Under the pieces are notes generated by a model. That model made no database searches. It was not told the DNA's origin and was given only the letters and a program-made list of their open reading frames with translations. A stretch of DNA of 64,000 nucleotides from CAVRCA01 sp965218045 (lineage in GTDB: Bacteria > Pseudomonadota > Alphaproteobacteria > Acetobacterales > Acetobacteraceae): contig CBDCJX010000012.1 in assembly GCA_965218045.1 (NCBI GenBank), positions 1 to 64,000 on the forward strand. Direction: 5' to 3'. Of the stretch, positions 44,843 to 54,052 are shown in pieces. The stretch's first letter is position 1, and each line of letters begins with the position of its first letter. The translations under genes and the position numbers were made by a program.

Positions 44843-47800
44843 ATGCGGAGGCGTCGCCCCAGAATTTTGTCGCGCGGCACACCCGCTCCATCCTTGCGGT
44901 CTTGCTGGCGCTTGCCGTTGCCGGCGGCTACTCGGCCGTCCTGCTGCCGACAGGTCTTTTCCCGGTGGTCCAGTTTCCCCGCATCCTCGTGAACGTGAAC
45001 GCCGGCGCACGTCCGGCTGACCAGGCTGTCCTGCTGTTGACGATCCCGCTGGAGCGAGCGGTGCGCGGCGTGCCCGGCGTGATCAACATGCGCTCGACCA
45101 CGAGCCGGGGCTCGGCCGAGATCTCGCTCGACTTCCCGTGGGGCACTGACATGATCACGGCGGCCACGCAGGTCGACGCTGCGGTCGCGCAGATCCTGCC
45201 CAACCTGCCGGCGGGAGCCGCCTATCGGGTGCGGCGGATGAACCCGGCCGTCTACCCGATCATTGCATATGCCTTGTCGTCGACCTCCATCAGTCCGGTC
45301 GCGCAACGCGATCTGGTGCAATACCAGATCGTGCCCCTGCTCACCGCCATCAGCGGCGTCGCTCACGTGTCGGTGCTGGGCGGCCAGCTGCAAGAGGTGG
45401 AGGTCCTCGTCGATCCGCATGAGCTGGCAATGCGAGGTCTCGCTCTGTCCGATGTGGCTTTGGCTCTCGGCAAGGCGAACGTGCTGAGCATCGTCGGACG
45501 GATGCAGGACCATCATAAGCTGCTTCTTCTGGCGCTCGACGACACCATGCGCCAGATCGAGCAAGTCAAGGACACCGTCGTGCGGGCCGGACCCGGCGGC
45601 GTGATCCGCATCAGCGACATCGCCGAGGTTCGGGACGGCGTTGTGCCGCAATGGATAAGGGTCGGGGAAGACGGACATGCCGCCGTCCAGTTCGACGTCT
45701 ACCAACAACCGAACGGCAACAGCGTCGCGATCTCGGCCGCCGTCCGCCGCGCCCTCGCCCGGTTCGAGCCACAAATGCCGGCCGGAGTTACCCTCTCGAG
45801 ATGGTATGATCAGAGCATTCTCGTCACACAGTCCGCCGCCAGCGTGCGGGACGCCATACTGATCGGCCTCGGCCTTGCGGGCGTCGTGCTGTTCGCGTTT
45901 CTGCGCAGTTGGCGCGTGACGCTGATCGCGTTGGTCGTGGTGCCGGCGACGATCGCCATCACGGTGTTGCTGCTGCTCGCGCTCGGCATGACGTTCAATA
46001 TCATGACGCTGGGCGGCATCGCGGCCGCGGTCGGACTCCTGATCGACGACGTGATCACGATGGTCGAGCACCTCGCCAGGCGCGCGGGAACGACTGAGGA
46101 CGGCGACAACGCAGCTTCCGTGCTTCGTGCCGGCCGCGAGTTCTTGCCGCCGCTGACCGGATCCAGCACGGCGACCCTGCTCGTGTTCCTGCCGCTGGTG
46201 TTTCTTGGCGGCGTAACCGGCGCCTTCTTCAAAGCACTCTCGCTGACCATGGCGGCGGCGCTGTTCATCTCCTACGTGCTCACCGCGATCGCGGTGCCTC
46301 TGCTGACGCGGCTGATCGTCGACTTCGACAAATGGAAGGACCCGGGGGCCGGGCCGGAAGGTCGCGTCGGCCGCACGCACCGTCGGCTGCTCGTCAGCCT
46401 GTTCGCCCGGCCGTGGCTGCTCGCGGCCGGGATCGTGCCCTTGCTCGCGATCGGATACTTTGCCTACAGCCAGGTCGGCAGCGGCTTCATGCCGCAAACC
46501 GACGAGGGCGGCTTCGTGCTCGACTACCGCTCGGCGCCAGGCACCTCGCTTGCCGAGACGACGCGCGAGCTCGGCCAAGTCGAACACATCCTGCAATCGA
46601 CGCCGGAGGTGCACACATTCTCGACCCGGATCGGCGCCAGCCTGAGCGGTGGGCTGACCGAGCCGAACACGGGCGACTTCTTCGTCCGGTTGAAAACCGG
46701 CCCGCGCCGGCCGATTTCCACCGTGATGGCCGAAGTGCAGGATCGGGTGAGCCAAGCCGTGCCAGGGCTGAAGGTAGCGTTGGCGCAGCTCATGGAGGAT
46801 TTGATCGGCGATCTAACAGCCGTGCCGCAGCCGATCGAAATCAAGCTTTTCGCCAGCCATCCCGCGCAATTGGCACCCGCGGCACGACAAATCGCGGCCG
46901 CTATCGCGAAGACCAAAGGCGTGGTGTCGGTGCGCGACGGCATCGTCATCGCCGGCGATGGCCTGAACATTCAGGTGGATCGCGCCAGGGCCGCGATCGA
47001 GGGCGTGGATAGCGCGGCGGTTGGCAACGCGTTGAGCGACTACCTCGCGGGAACCGTCGCTACGCAACTGCCACGAACATTCAAGCAAGTGGGCGTCCGC
47101 GTCTGGTTGCCTCCCGCGATGCGGCAGTACGATGATCAAATTGCGCAATTGCCGGTCCGCGCGCCCGATGGGCACGTGTTCGCACTGAGACGGGTAGCCA
47201 GCGTTTCGGCCGCGCCCGGTCAGGCGGAGGTGCAGCGCGAGAATCTCCAGCGCATGATCGCTGTGACCGCGCGCTTGCAGGGCCGCTCGCTCGGGGCGGC
47301 CGTCGCGGACGTGCAGCAAGTTCTTGGCCACCAGGGCGTGGTTCCGCCCGGCGTCCGCTACGAGCTGGGCGGCCTCTACGCGCAGCAGCAGATTGCCTTC
47401 GCTGGGCTTGCACGCGTGTTCGCCGCCGCGGTGGTCGCCGAGTTCGTGCTGCTGCTCTTCCTCTATGAGCGGTTCTGGATCCCGTTCATCGTGCTGTCGG
47501 GATCATTGTTGTCCACGACCGCCGTGTTCGCCGGGCTTTGGCTCACCGGTGTGCAGCTCAACATCACCGCGATCATGGGAATGACCATGATCATCGGGAT
47601 TGGCACGGAGATGGCGATTTTCCTGGTGTCGGAATACGTCGATCTGTCACGCGCGATGCCGCCGAAGCGCGCTCTGCTGGAAGCCGCGCGAAACCGCTTC
47701 CGCCCGATCGCCATGACCACGCTTGCCACCATCCTGACCCTGCTGCCGTTGGCCTTGGCGATCGGGCGCGGGTCGGGTATGCAGCAGCCGCTGGCGATCG

Positions 47801-47919
47801 CGATCATCTCGGGCCTGATGGTGGAGTTCCCGCTGGTGCTGCTGGCGATCCCGGTGCTGATCGGGCTCACGCTGCCGAAGGCAGAGCGGGCGAGGCAACT
47901 CAAGGAGCAGACGCAATGA
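44839..47919 (+). CDS. RND efflux pump, inner membrane permease
   Basis: The 1,026-residue protein has the RND duplicated architecture with twelve helices and two large periplasmic loops. The fourth helix carries the proton-relay acidic pair (GLLIDDVITMVEHLAR), and the N-terminus and helix-1 region FPRILVNVNAGARPADQAVLL fits HAE/CzcA-type pumps. I see no clear Met cluster for Cu/Ag export, so the substrate (drug or metal) is open. It forms a tripartite pump with the two preceding genes. A small COG4280 fragment overlaps its stop. Confidence 0.92.
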   Translation: MNAEASPQNFVARHTRSILAVLLALAVAGGYSAVLLPTGLFPVVQFPRILVNVNAGARPADQAVLLLTIPLERAVRGVPGVINMRSTTSRGSAEISLDFPWGTDMITAATQVDAAVAQILPNLPAGAAYRVRRMNPAVYPIIAYALSSTSISPVAQRDLVQYQIVPLLTAISGVAHVSVLGGQLQEVEVLVDPHELAMRGLALSDVALALGKANVLSIVGRMQDHHKLLLLALDDTMRQIEQVKDTVVRAGPGGVIRISDIAEVRDGVVPQWIRVGEDGHAAVQFDVYQQPNGNSVAISAAVRRALARFEPQMPAGVTLSRWYDQSILVTQSAASVRDAILIGLGLAGVVLFAFLRSWRVTLIALVVVPATIAITVLLLLALGMTFNIMTLGGIAAAVGLLIDDVITMVEHLARRAGTTEDGDNAASVLRAGREFLPPLTGSSTATLLVFLPLVFLGGVTGAFFKALSLTMAAALFISYVLTAIAVPLLTRLIVDFDKWKDPGAGPEGRVGRTHRRLLVSLFARPWLLAAGIVPLLAIGYFAYSQVGSGFMPQTDEGGFVLDYRSAPGTSLAETTRELGQVEHILQSTPEVHTFSTRIGASLSGGLTEPNTGDFFVRLKTGPRRPISTVMAEVQDRVSQAVPGLKVALAQLMEDLIGDLTAVPQPIEIKLFASHPAQLAPAARQIAAAIAKTKGVVSVRDGIVIAGDGLNIQVDRARAAIEGVDSAAVGNALSDYLAGTVATQLPRTFKQVGVRVWLPPAMRQYDDQIAQLPVRAPDGHVFALRRVASVSAAPGQAEVQRENLQRMIAVTARLQGRSLGAAVADVQQVLGHQGVVPPGVRYELGGLYAQQQIAFAGLARVFAAAVVAEFVLLLFLYERFWIPFIVLSGSLLSTTAVFAGLWLTGVQLNITAIMGMTMIIGIGTEMAIFLVSEYVDLSRAMPPKRALLEAARNRFRPIAMTTLATILTLLPLALAIGRGSGMQQPLAIAIISGLMVEFPLVLLAIPVLIGLTLPKAERARQLKEQTQ

Positions 47920-48128
47920 TCGATTGGTCGATCGCGTTGCCGTCGTTCCTGACAGCCCTGGTTGAGTGGGTGGAGGCATTCACCATCGTGCTTGGGGTGA
48001 GTTTCTCGATCGGCTGGCGCAGCGCGATCGGCGCGTCGCTGGCCGTGCTCGCGACGCTGGCGGCCTTGACGCTCGTTGCCAGCCGGTTGCTGACCGCGGG
48101 TAGACTCGCGCAGAAGCTGCCGGAATAG
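47916..48128 (+). pseudogene. N-terminal remnant of a COG4280-type membrane protein
   Basis: The 70-residue product (MIDWSIALPSFLTALVEWVE, then SIGWRSAIGASLAVLATLAAL) resembles the first third of COG4280-type integral membrane proteins. It stops soon after the second hydrophobic stretch, and full-length members are about three times longer. The ATG overlaps the RND pump stop (ATGA). It is followed by further gene debris, so truncation is likely. Confidence 0.5.
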
Positions 48129-48130
48129 AG

Positions 48131-48444
48131 CCGCAGCTTGGACGATCGGCCGGTGCTGTTGATGGTCGGGCTGGCGCGAACGGATGCCTCATCGACATGC
48201 GCATGGACCCGAGCGGCATCAACAAGCCGCCTGGGGGTTGTTCACCTACCTGATCGACGGCGTGCCACCGCCCGGCAACCGGACCGGGCTGTTCCCGCCC
48301 CGGCGAGCGCGCGCGGCTGCGGTTCATCAACACCTACCGGCCGGGCTGCGGCTGCGTTACGACATCACGCGCACGCATGGCGCCCGAGGAAGGCGGCCAG
48401 GCCGACGACGTGCGCTTCCTGCTGGGCCTGCGTAGCTGGTTCTG
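48131..48444 (+). pseudogene. Possible fused remnants of copper resistance genes (CopA-like oxidase and CopB-like barrel)
   Basis: Across shifted frames one reads LFTYLIDGVPPPGNR, then PGERARLRFINT, which fits the second cupredoxin region of CopA-type copper-resistance oxidases. The stretch ends in ADDVRFLLGLRSWF and a stop (about 48442), which fits the C-terminus of CopB-type outer membrane proteins. No continuous frame exists. The neighbourhood (copper ATPase, CueR-like regulator) makes this plausible, but the assignment rests on short matches read by eye. Confidence 0.35.
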
Positions 48445-48517
48445 ACGGCCATACCGTTGCGGATCGCGCCGCCGAGCACAGGTGACCACGGCGCGCACCG
48501 TTACCCAGCGAGGTTCC

Positions 48518-49099
48518 ATGGCCAGCACTTCAGGATCGACGCGGCTGACATCACCGTCCGCGGTGCCGGTGGAGCACTACGACGCGGTCGCCAAGCTGTT
48601 CCACTGGACGATCGTCGTTCTGCTCATCGTGCAGTACGCGACGAAGTTCATACCGCCCAAGTCGTTCTCCTGGTCCAGCAAGGAGGGGCTGAATGCGTGG
48701 CACTTCGCCGTGGGGCCGACGATCCTACTGCTGATGCTGCTGCGGCTGGGATGGCGGCTCACCCACCACACACCGCCGCCGCCCGCGGATTTGCCGACGG
48801 GTCTGCAGGTGCTCTCGCGGGCGACGCACTGGCTGTTCTACGCAATTCTGATCGTGCTCCCAATCCTCGGCTGGCTGGCGGCATCCGGGTTCGGCGCGAC
48901 CCCCACCCTTTTGGGCCTCTTCCCGCTTCCGGCGCTGATCGGGCCGAACAAGAGCCTGGGCGAAACGCTCGGGTCGATCCACGGCATACTTGCCTTGGTG
49001 TTGCTGGCGATCATCGCCCTACACGTCACCGGCGCGCTCTATCACGCGCTGGTCAAGCGCGATGGCGTGATACGGCGGATGTTGCCGTCTACCGGCTGA
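48518..49099 (+). CDS. Cytochrome b561-family protein
   Basis: The 193-residue protein has four membrane helices with the b561/CybB histidines (AKLFHWTIVV, AWHFAVGPTI, ATHWLFYAI, SIHGILALV, ALHVTGALYH) that bind two b hemes. Such proteins pass electrons from the quinone pool to periplasmic partners. The ATG at 48518 follows GAGG; a GTG at 48482 would add 12 residues. Its 3' end overlaps the convergent lipoprotein gene by 11 bp. Confidence 0.88.
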   Translation: MASTSGSTRLTSPSAVPVEHYDAVAKLFHWTIVVLLIVQYATKFIPPKSFSWSSKEGLNAWHFAVGPTILLLMLLRLGWRLTHHTPPPPADLPTGLQVLSRATHWLFYAILIVLPILGWLAASGFGATPTLLGLFPLPALIGPNKSLGETLGSIHGILALVLLAIIALHVTGALYHALVKRDGVIRRMLPSTG

Positions 49100-49406
49100 T
49101 CACCAGTTGCAGGGCGTTGCCGGGCTGGTTGCGGAGGGTCCGCTCGAACTGGCCGCAGGCGGCGGGCAGGCCCTGCGTCTGGCTCGCCACATCGGCGTGC
49201 GGCACCTGGCGGCACCGATCGCGCATCGCCTGCACGCTGGACAACTGATCGGCCGGCACGTAGCTGGCGACCCCCGGCGTGCCGTAGCCGAGCATCCCCG
49301 CATCCGTGCGCGCCGACGGGCCGGAACAGGCAGCGAGGCTCGCCGCCAATAGCAGCAGTCCCGTTCCAGACAACGCGCGGGCAGCCGTCACGGTCAGGCT
49401 TTCCAT
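49089..49406 (-). CDS. Small putative lipoprotein
   Basis: The 105-residue protein has a lipobox signal (GLLLLAASLAACSGP, lipid Cys at about 27) and a short mature domain with two further cysteines (DRCRQVPHA, PAACGQFER). I do not recognise a family. The ATG lies inside the end of the MerR gene (13-bp overlap), which places it in the copA-merR transcription unit and suggests a copper-linked periplasmic role. Confidence 0.6.
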   Translation of the reverse strand: MESLTVTAARALSGTGLLLLAASLAACSGPSARTDAGMLGYGTPGVASYVPADQLSSVQAMRDRCRQVPHADVASQTQGLPAACGQFERTLRNQPGNALQLVISR

Positions 49407-49831
49407 CGGGACCTCTCCGGCGTGGGTTGGGCGGGATCAGCGAGATCGTCGATGATCGGGCAATCCGGTCGTTCGTCGCCTCGGCAGTGGGCGGCCAAGT
49501 GCTCCAACGAGCGCGCCATCGCGTCAAGCTCGGCCTGCTTGCGGCGGAGATCGGCCACGGTGGCGAGCGCGATCCGCTTGACGTCACGGCTGGAGCGGGA
49601 CCGGTCGTGCCACAAAGCGAGCAGCAGCCGGATCGCCTCGAGCGGGAACCCGAGGCAACGCGCCCGGTGGACGAACTGGAGCGTGCGCGTGTCGCCGTCG
49701 TCATAGGTCCGGTACCCCGCGTCGGTGCGCCCGGCTTGCGGGATCAGGCCGATGCGCTCGTAGTAGCGGATCATCTTGGCCGAGACGCCAGACACCTTCG
49801 CGGCCTCGCCTATTGTCATCGCGTCCCGCAC
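49394..49831 (-). CDS. cueR: CueR-like MerR-family copper-responsive regulator
   Basis: The 145-residue protein has the MerR HTH (MTIGEAAKVSGVSAKMIRYYERIGLI), a dimerisation helix, and a metal loop with Cys116 and Cys124 (CRGDERPDC), the C-x7-C spacing of CueR that binds Cu+ linearly. CueR-type proteins activate copper exporters by distorting promoter DNA. The start is GTG at 49831 or ATG at 49819. The gene lies directly after copA on the same strand. Confidence 0.88.
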   Translation of the reverse strand: MRDAMTIGEAAKVSGVSAKMIRYYERIGLIPQAGRTDAGYRTYDDGDTRTLQFVHRARCLGFPLEAIRLLLALWHDRSRSSRDVKRIALATVADLRRKQAELDAMARSLEHLAAHCRGDERPDCPIIDDLADPAQPTPERSRWKA

Positions 49832-49832
49832 G

Positions 49833-52226
49833 TCAGAGCGCCTGCGCGCGCAATCGCAGCGCGTTGGCGATGACCGACACCGAGCTCAGCGACATCGCCA
49901 GCGCCGCGACCACGGGGCTGAGCAGGATGCCGAACACCGGATAGAGCACGCCCGCCGCCAGCGGGATGCCGATCACGTTGTAGGCAAAGGCGAACACGAG
50001 GTTCTGCCGGATGTTGCGCATCGTCATCCGGCTGAGGCTGCGCGCGCGGGCGATCCCGGCAAGGTCGCCCTTCACCAGCGTGATCCCCGCGCTCTGGATC
50101 GCGACCTCCGTCCCGGTGCCCATGGCGATGCCGACATCCGCCTCTGCCAACGCGGGCGCGTCGTTCACGCCGTCGCCCGCCATGGCGACCACCTTGCCCG
50201 ATCGCCTGAGCCCCTGGATAATCCGGTGCTTGTCGTCCGGCAGCACGTCGGCATGCACGTCGTCGAACCCGAGCGTGCGCGCCACCGCTTTTGCCGTTGT
50301 CTCGTTGTCCCCCGTCAGCATGACGACGTGGACGCCGCCGGCCCGCAGATCGTCAATCGCGGCGCGGGAGGTCGGCTTCACCGGGTCGTCGATGGCGATG
50401 ACCCCGCCCGGCTTGCCATCGACCGCCACGAACAGCGCGGTCGCCCCGTCCCGGCGCAGCGCGTCCGCCTGGGCCGCGAGTTCGCCGAGCTCGACACCGG
50501 CCTGCGCCATCAGCCCGGCATTGCCGAGCGCCACCAAGCGGCCGCCCACTTTGCCCGTGACGCCGCGTCCGGTGACGGAGGCGAAGTCGCTGGCCGGCAG
50601 GGTTGGCGCGTCCGCCACCCTGGCCGCCACGACGATGGCCGCCGCCAACGGGTGCTCGCTCGACCGCTCGAGGCCAGCCGCCAGCGCCAGCAGATCGGTC
50701 TCCGTCATGTCCCGCGCCGCGCGGATCGCGACCACCTTGGGCTTGCCCTCGGTCAGCGTGCCGGTCTTGTCGACGACCAGCGTGTCGACCTTCTCCATCC
50801 GCTCCAGCGCCTCGGCCGCCTTGATGAGCACGCCCGCGCCGGCGCCCTTGCCGACGCCGACGCCGATCGACATCGGCGTGGCCAGTCCGAGCGCGCACGG
50901 GCAGGCGATGATGACGACCGACACCGAAGCGATCAGCGCGTAGGAGAGCGACGGCGTTGGCCCCCAGACCGCCCAGGCGGCGAAGGCCAGCACGGCGACC
51001 GCGAGCACGGCAGGGACGAACCAGCCGGCGACCCGGTCCGCCATCCGCTGGATCGGCGCGCGGCCGCGTTGCGCCTCGGCCACCATGGCGACGATGCGGG
51101 CCAGCATGGTGTCCGCGCCGACCTTGTCCGCCCGCATGACCATCGAGCCGGTGCCGTTGACGGTTCCCCCGATGAGTTTGGCGCCCGCCTGCTTCGCCAC
51201 CGGCATCGACTCGCCGGTGACCATCGACTCGTCGACTGCGCTGCTGCCCTCCAGCACCACGCCGTCGACGGGGATGCCGTCACCCGGGCGCACCCGCAGG
51301 CGATCGCCGACCACCACCTCGGTGAGCGGGATCTCGACCTCCTCGTCCCGGTCTTCCCCGGTGAGTCGGCGCGCGGTTTTCGGAGCGAGGTTGAGCAGCG
51401 CCCGGATGGCGCCGCCCGTCTGCTCGCGGGCGCGCAACTCCAGCACCTGCCCGAGCAGGACCAGGACCGTGATGACGGCGGCGGCCTCGTAGTAGACGGC
51501 GACCGTACCGTCCGGGCCGCGAAAGCCCGCCGGAAAGATGCCCGGCGCGAAGGTGGCGACCAGGCTGTAGAGGTAGGCGGCGCCGGTCCCGAGCGCGATC
51601 AGCGTGAACATGTTGAGGTTGCGGCTGCCAAGCGACGCCCACCCGCGCTGGAAGAACGGCCAGCCCGCCCAGAGCACGACCGGGGTGGCAAGGGCGAACT
51701 GCACCCAGACGGACACTCGCATCGGGACGAGGTCGTGCAGGCCGAGTGCGGGGATGTGTCCACCCATTTCCAGGATGAACACCGGCAGCGCCAACGCGAG
51801 GCCGATCCAGAACCGACGGCTCATGTCGGCCAGCTCGTGGTTGGGCGGGGCCTCGGCGCTGACCTCCACCGTTTCGAGCGCCATCCCGCAGATCGGACAG
51901 CTCCCCGGCCCTTGCTGCCGCACCTCGGGGTGCATGGGGCAGGTGTAGGTCGCATCCGACCGCGCCGGAGCGGCAGGCTTGGCGCTCGGCGGCTCCGAGG
52001 AGAGATATTTTGCCGGATCGGCCGCGAACTTCGTCCGGCACCCCGCCGAGCAGAAATGGAATGTCGTGCCGTCGTGCGCGAAGCGGTGCTTCGATGTCGC
52101 CGGGTCGACTCCCATGCCGCAAACCGGGTCGGTCAAGGTCGAGGCCCCGACCGGCTCGGCGGCGACGGCCTCGCAGCCACGCCCACAGCCGCCGCCGGAA
52201 GGCTCCCGAGGGGCGTGTTGGTCCAT
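49833..52226 (-). CDS. copA: Copper-exporting P1B-type ATPase with YHS and heavy-metal-binding N-terminal domains
   Basis: The 797-residue ATPase carries ACPCALGLATP (the CPC transport site), DKTGTLTEG (phosphorylated Asp), SSEHPLAAAI (the SEHPL His motif) and GDGVNDAPALAEADVG. Its N-terminus lacks the usual GMTCxxC domain. Instead it has a His/Cys-rich start (GGGCGRGC), a YHS-like domain (DPVCGMGVDP, FHFCSAGC, residues 31-75) and a CPMHPEV...CPICGMALE domain (94-118). The ATG at 52226 has GAGAGG upstream. It is followed by the CueR-like regulator gene. Cu+ efflux into the periplasm is predicted. Confidence 0.93.
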   Translation of the reverse strand: MDQHAPREPSGGGCGRGCEAVAAEPVGASTLTDPVCGMGVDPATSKHRFAHDGTTFHFCSAGCRTKFAADPAKYLSSEPPSAKPAAPARSDATYTCPMHPEVRQQGPGSCPICGMALETVEVSAEAPPNHELADMSRRFWIGLALALPVFILEMGGHIPALGLHDLVPMRVSVWVQFALATPVVLWAGWPFFQRGWASLGSRNLNMFTLIALGTGAAYLYSLVATFAPGIFPAGFRGPDGTVAVYYEAAAVITVLVLLGQVLELRAREQTGGAIRALLNLAPKTARRLTGEDRDEEVEIPLTEVVVGDRLRVRPGDGIPVDGVVLEGSSAVDESMVTGESMPVAKQAGAKLIGGTVNGTGSMVMRADKVGADTMLARIVAMVAEAQRGRAPIQRMADRVAGWFVPAVLAVAVLAFAAWAVWGPTPSLSYALIASVSVVIIACPCALGLATPMSIGVGVGKGAGAGVLIKAAEALERMEKVDTLVVDKTGTLTEGKPKVVAIRAARDMTETDLLALAAGLERSSEHPLAAAIVVAARVADAPTLPASDFASVTGRGVTGKVGGRLVALGNAGLMAQAGVELGELAAQADALRRDGATALFVAVDGKPGGVIAIDDPVKPTSRAAIDDLRAGGVHVVMLTGDNETTAKAVARTLGFDDVHADVLPDDKHRIIQGLRRSGKVVAMAGDGVNDAPALAEADVGIAMGTGTEVAIQSAGITLVKGDLAGIARARSLSRMTMRNIRQNLVFAFAYNVIGIPLAAGVLYPVFGILLSPVVAALAMSLSSVSVIANALRLRAQAL

Positions 52227-52421
52227 GTCACCTCTCCACGTCGGTCGAACGCGAGATGGAGCTTGCCAACGTGGGAAGGTCAAGCGCCGCCTATGGAAAT
52301 CCTCTCCCGCTGGCGGCTGGCCATCTCGTCGGAAGCATCCACACGCTCGCGCGCAAGTGAGGCATCCTTCCCATGTGGCACGGTTGCTTTGCTCGTCCTC
52401 CACCGGCTGCTGCGAGGTCGC

Positions 52422-53156
52422 ATGATTCCCGCTTGGCTCCACATACTTTCGATCGGCTTCCTCCTGCTCGGTTTGCTGTGCGCGATCCTTGTCGCCGCCG
52501 ACGTAGCGCGACATCCGCAGCATATGTGGATCATGAATGTCGTCTGGCCGGTGACGGCTTTGTTCGGCACCGTCTGGGTCGCCTGGCAGTATTTCGCCTA
52601 TGGGCGGCTCGCCACGGACGAGAAGGCCAAGGCAGCCATGCGGCGCGATGAGAAGCCGCCGAACACGCGCGAGACGCCGTTCCCCATCATGGTCGCCAAT
52701 GGCGCGCTGCATTGCGGCAGCGGCTGCACCTTGGGTGATATCGTGGCGGAGTGGCTGATCTTCTTCGTGCCGACCATCGCGGTGTGGTTCGGCTGGCACG
52801 GGCTGTTCGGCGAAAAGCTGTTTGCCACCTGGGTGGTAGACTATCTGTTCGCCTACGGCTTCGGCATCGTGTTCCAGTATTTCACCATCAAGCCGATGCG
52901 GGACCTCTCGGTCGGCCGGGGGATCTGGCAGGCGGTCAAGGCCGACACCTTGTCGCTGACCGCTTGGCAGGTCGGCATGTACGGGTTCATGGCGTTCGCT
53001 TATTTCTACCTGTTCGGCACCTTGCTCGGAACCAAGCTCGAAGCCGATTCGGTCGAGTTCTGGTTCATGATGCAGATCGCCATGCTGTGCGGGTTCGCCA
53101 CCGCCTACCCGGTGAACTGGTGGTTGATTAACGCGGGGATCAAGGAGAAGATGTGA
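52422..53156 (+). CDS. DUF4396 integral membrane protein
   Basis: The 244-residue protein has about six membrane helices and the DUF4396 core (NGALHCGSGCTLGDIVAEWLIFF, then YLFAYGFGIVFQYFTIKPM). A His and two Cys in HCGSGC could bind metal. The family often accompanies copper ATPases and multicopper oxidases, and function is unproven. It is divergent from copA across a short control region (52227-52421) where copper-regulated promoters would be expected. Confidence 0.82.
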   Translation: MIPAWLHILSIGFLLLGLLCAILVAADVARHPQHMWIMNVVWPVTALFGTVWVAWQYFAYGRLATDEKAKAAMRRDEKPPNTRETPFPIMVANGALHCGSGCTLGDIVAEWLIFFVPTIAVWFGWHGLFGEKLFATWVVDYLFAYGFGIVFQYFTIKPMRDLSVGRGIWQAVKADTLSLTAWQVGMYGFMAFAYFYLFGTLLGTKLEADSVEFWFMMQIAMLCGFATAYPVNWWLINAGIKEKM

Positions 53157-53292
53157 CGGAACGGCCTGATCCCGACCGCCGGGCTTGTAATCGGGACCGC
53201 GCAACCGCACATACCCGTTATCGCTTGCGACGGTTTCCGGCAGCAGGCGGCTGAGAGATGTCAGTGCTCCCGCCCCCCAATGCGCGGAGCCG

Positions 53293-54003
53293 ATGTTGAC
53301 CAGTTCACCGATATCCCCGAACACCATGCTTGCCGCCCTGCCGGCGGACGTGACCGCCCGATTGCTGCCGAAGCTCAGCCGTGTGTCGCTGGCCAACAAG
53401 CAAGTCCTCTGCCTCGCGGATCAGCCGATAGACGCGGTGTTCTTCTTTGAATCCGGCATGATGTCGATGGTCAAGCAATTGGACGATGGTGTGCAGGCCG
53501 AGGTCGGCGTGATCGGCCGCGAGGGCATGTTTGGCATGCCGTTGGTGTTCGGCGCCGAGACCGCTTTCACCGACTGCCTGATGCAGCTTCCCGGCTGCGC
53601 ACTCCGGATGGGCGCGGGTGCGTTTCGCCAGGAACTCGCCGATGCCGATAATGCACCGCTCACGCGCCGCTTGCTGCTCTACAGCGAGGCGCAGCAGGCC
53701 CAGGTTTCGCAGACAGCGGCGTGCAACGGCCGTCACGGTCTTGAGCAGCGCCTCGCCCGCTGGCTGCTGATGGCGCATGACCGCGCCGACGGCGATGAAG
53801 TGCCGCTGACGCAGGAATTCATCGCCACGATGCTCGGCGTGCACCGCCCGAGCATCACCGTCACCGCAGGCATTCTGCAGCGGGCGGGGCTGATCAGCTA
53901 CGCCAGTGGCCGGATCACCATCCTCGACCGGGCCAGCCTGGAAGCGGCCTCATGCGAGTGCTACACTGCAGTCCGAGCGCGCTTCGCACGCCTGTTGAAC
54001 TAG
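53293..54003 (+). CDS. Crp/Fnr-family transcriptional regulator
   Basis: The 236-residue protein has a cNMP-type sensor domain (residues about 20-130, with GVIGREGMFGMPLVF) and a C-terminal winged helix (LTQEFIATMLGVHRPSITVTAGILQRAGLI). The N-terminal cysteine cluster of FNR is absent, so it is not an oxygen-sensing FNR. The start is TTG, and an ATG lies 11 residues further on. It stands alone; its targets cannot be read from the sequence. Confidence 0.85.
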   Translation: MLTSSPISPNTMLAALPADVTARLLPKLSRVSLANKQVLCLADQPIDAVFFFESGMMSMVKQLDDGVQAEVGVIGREGMFGMPLVFGAETAFTDCLMQLPGCALRMGAGAFRQELADADNAPLTRRLLLYSEAQQAQVSQTAACNGRHGLEQRLARWLLMAHDRADGDEVPLTQEFIATMLGVHRPSITVTAGILQRAGLISYASGRITILDRASLEAASCECYTAVRARFARLLN

Positions 54004-54052
54004 CTAGCGGCGACCTAGCCTACGGCCCGTCCGTCCTCTGTGTCGGTCGGTC

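Noticed and set aside
49776..52421. Long plus-strand frame leading into the DUF4396 protein
   Set aside because: It is the antisense of copA; the real protein starts at ATG 52422.
49833..53399. Single 1,188-residue minus-strand frame covering copA
   Set aside because: Only the part from 52226 downward is the ATPase; upstream residues are the antisense of the DUF4396 gene and lack family resemblance.
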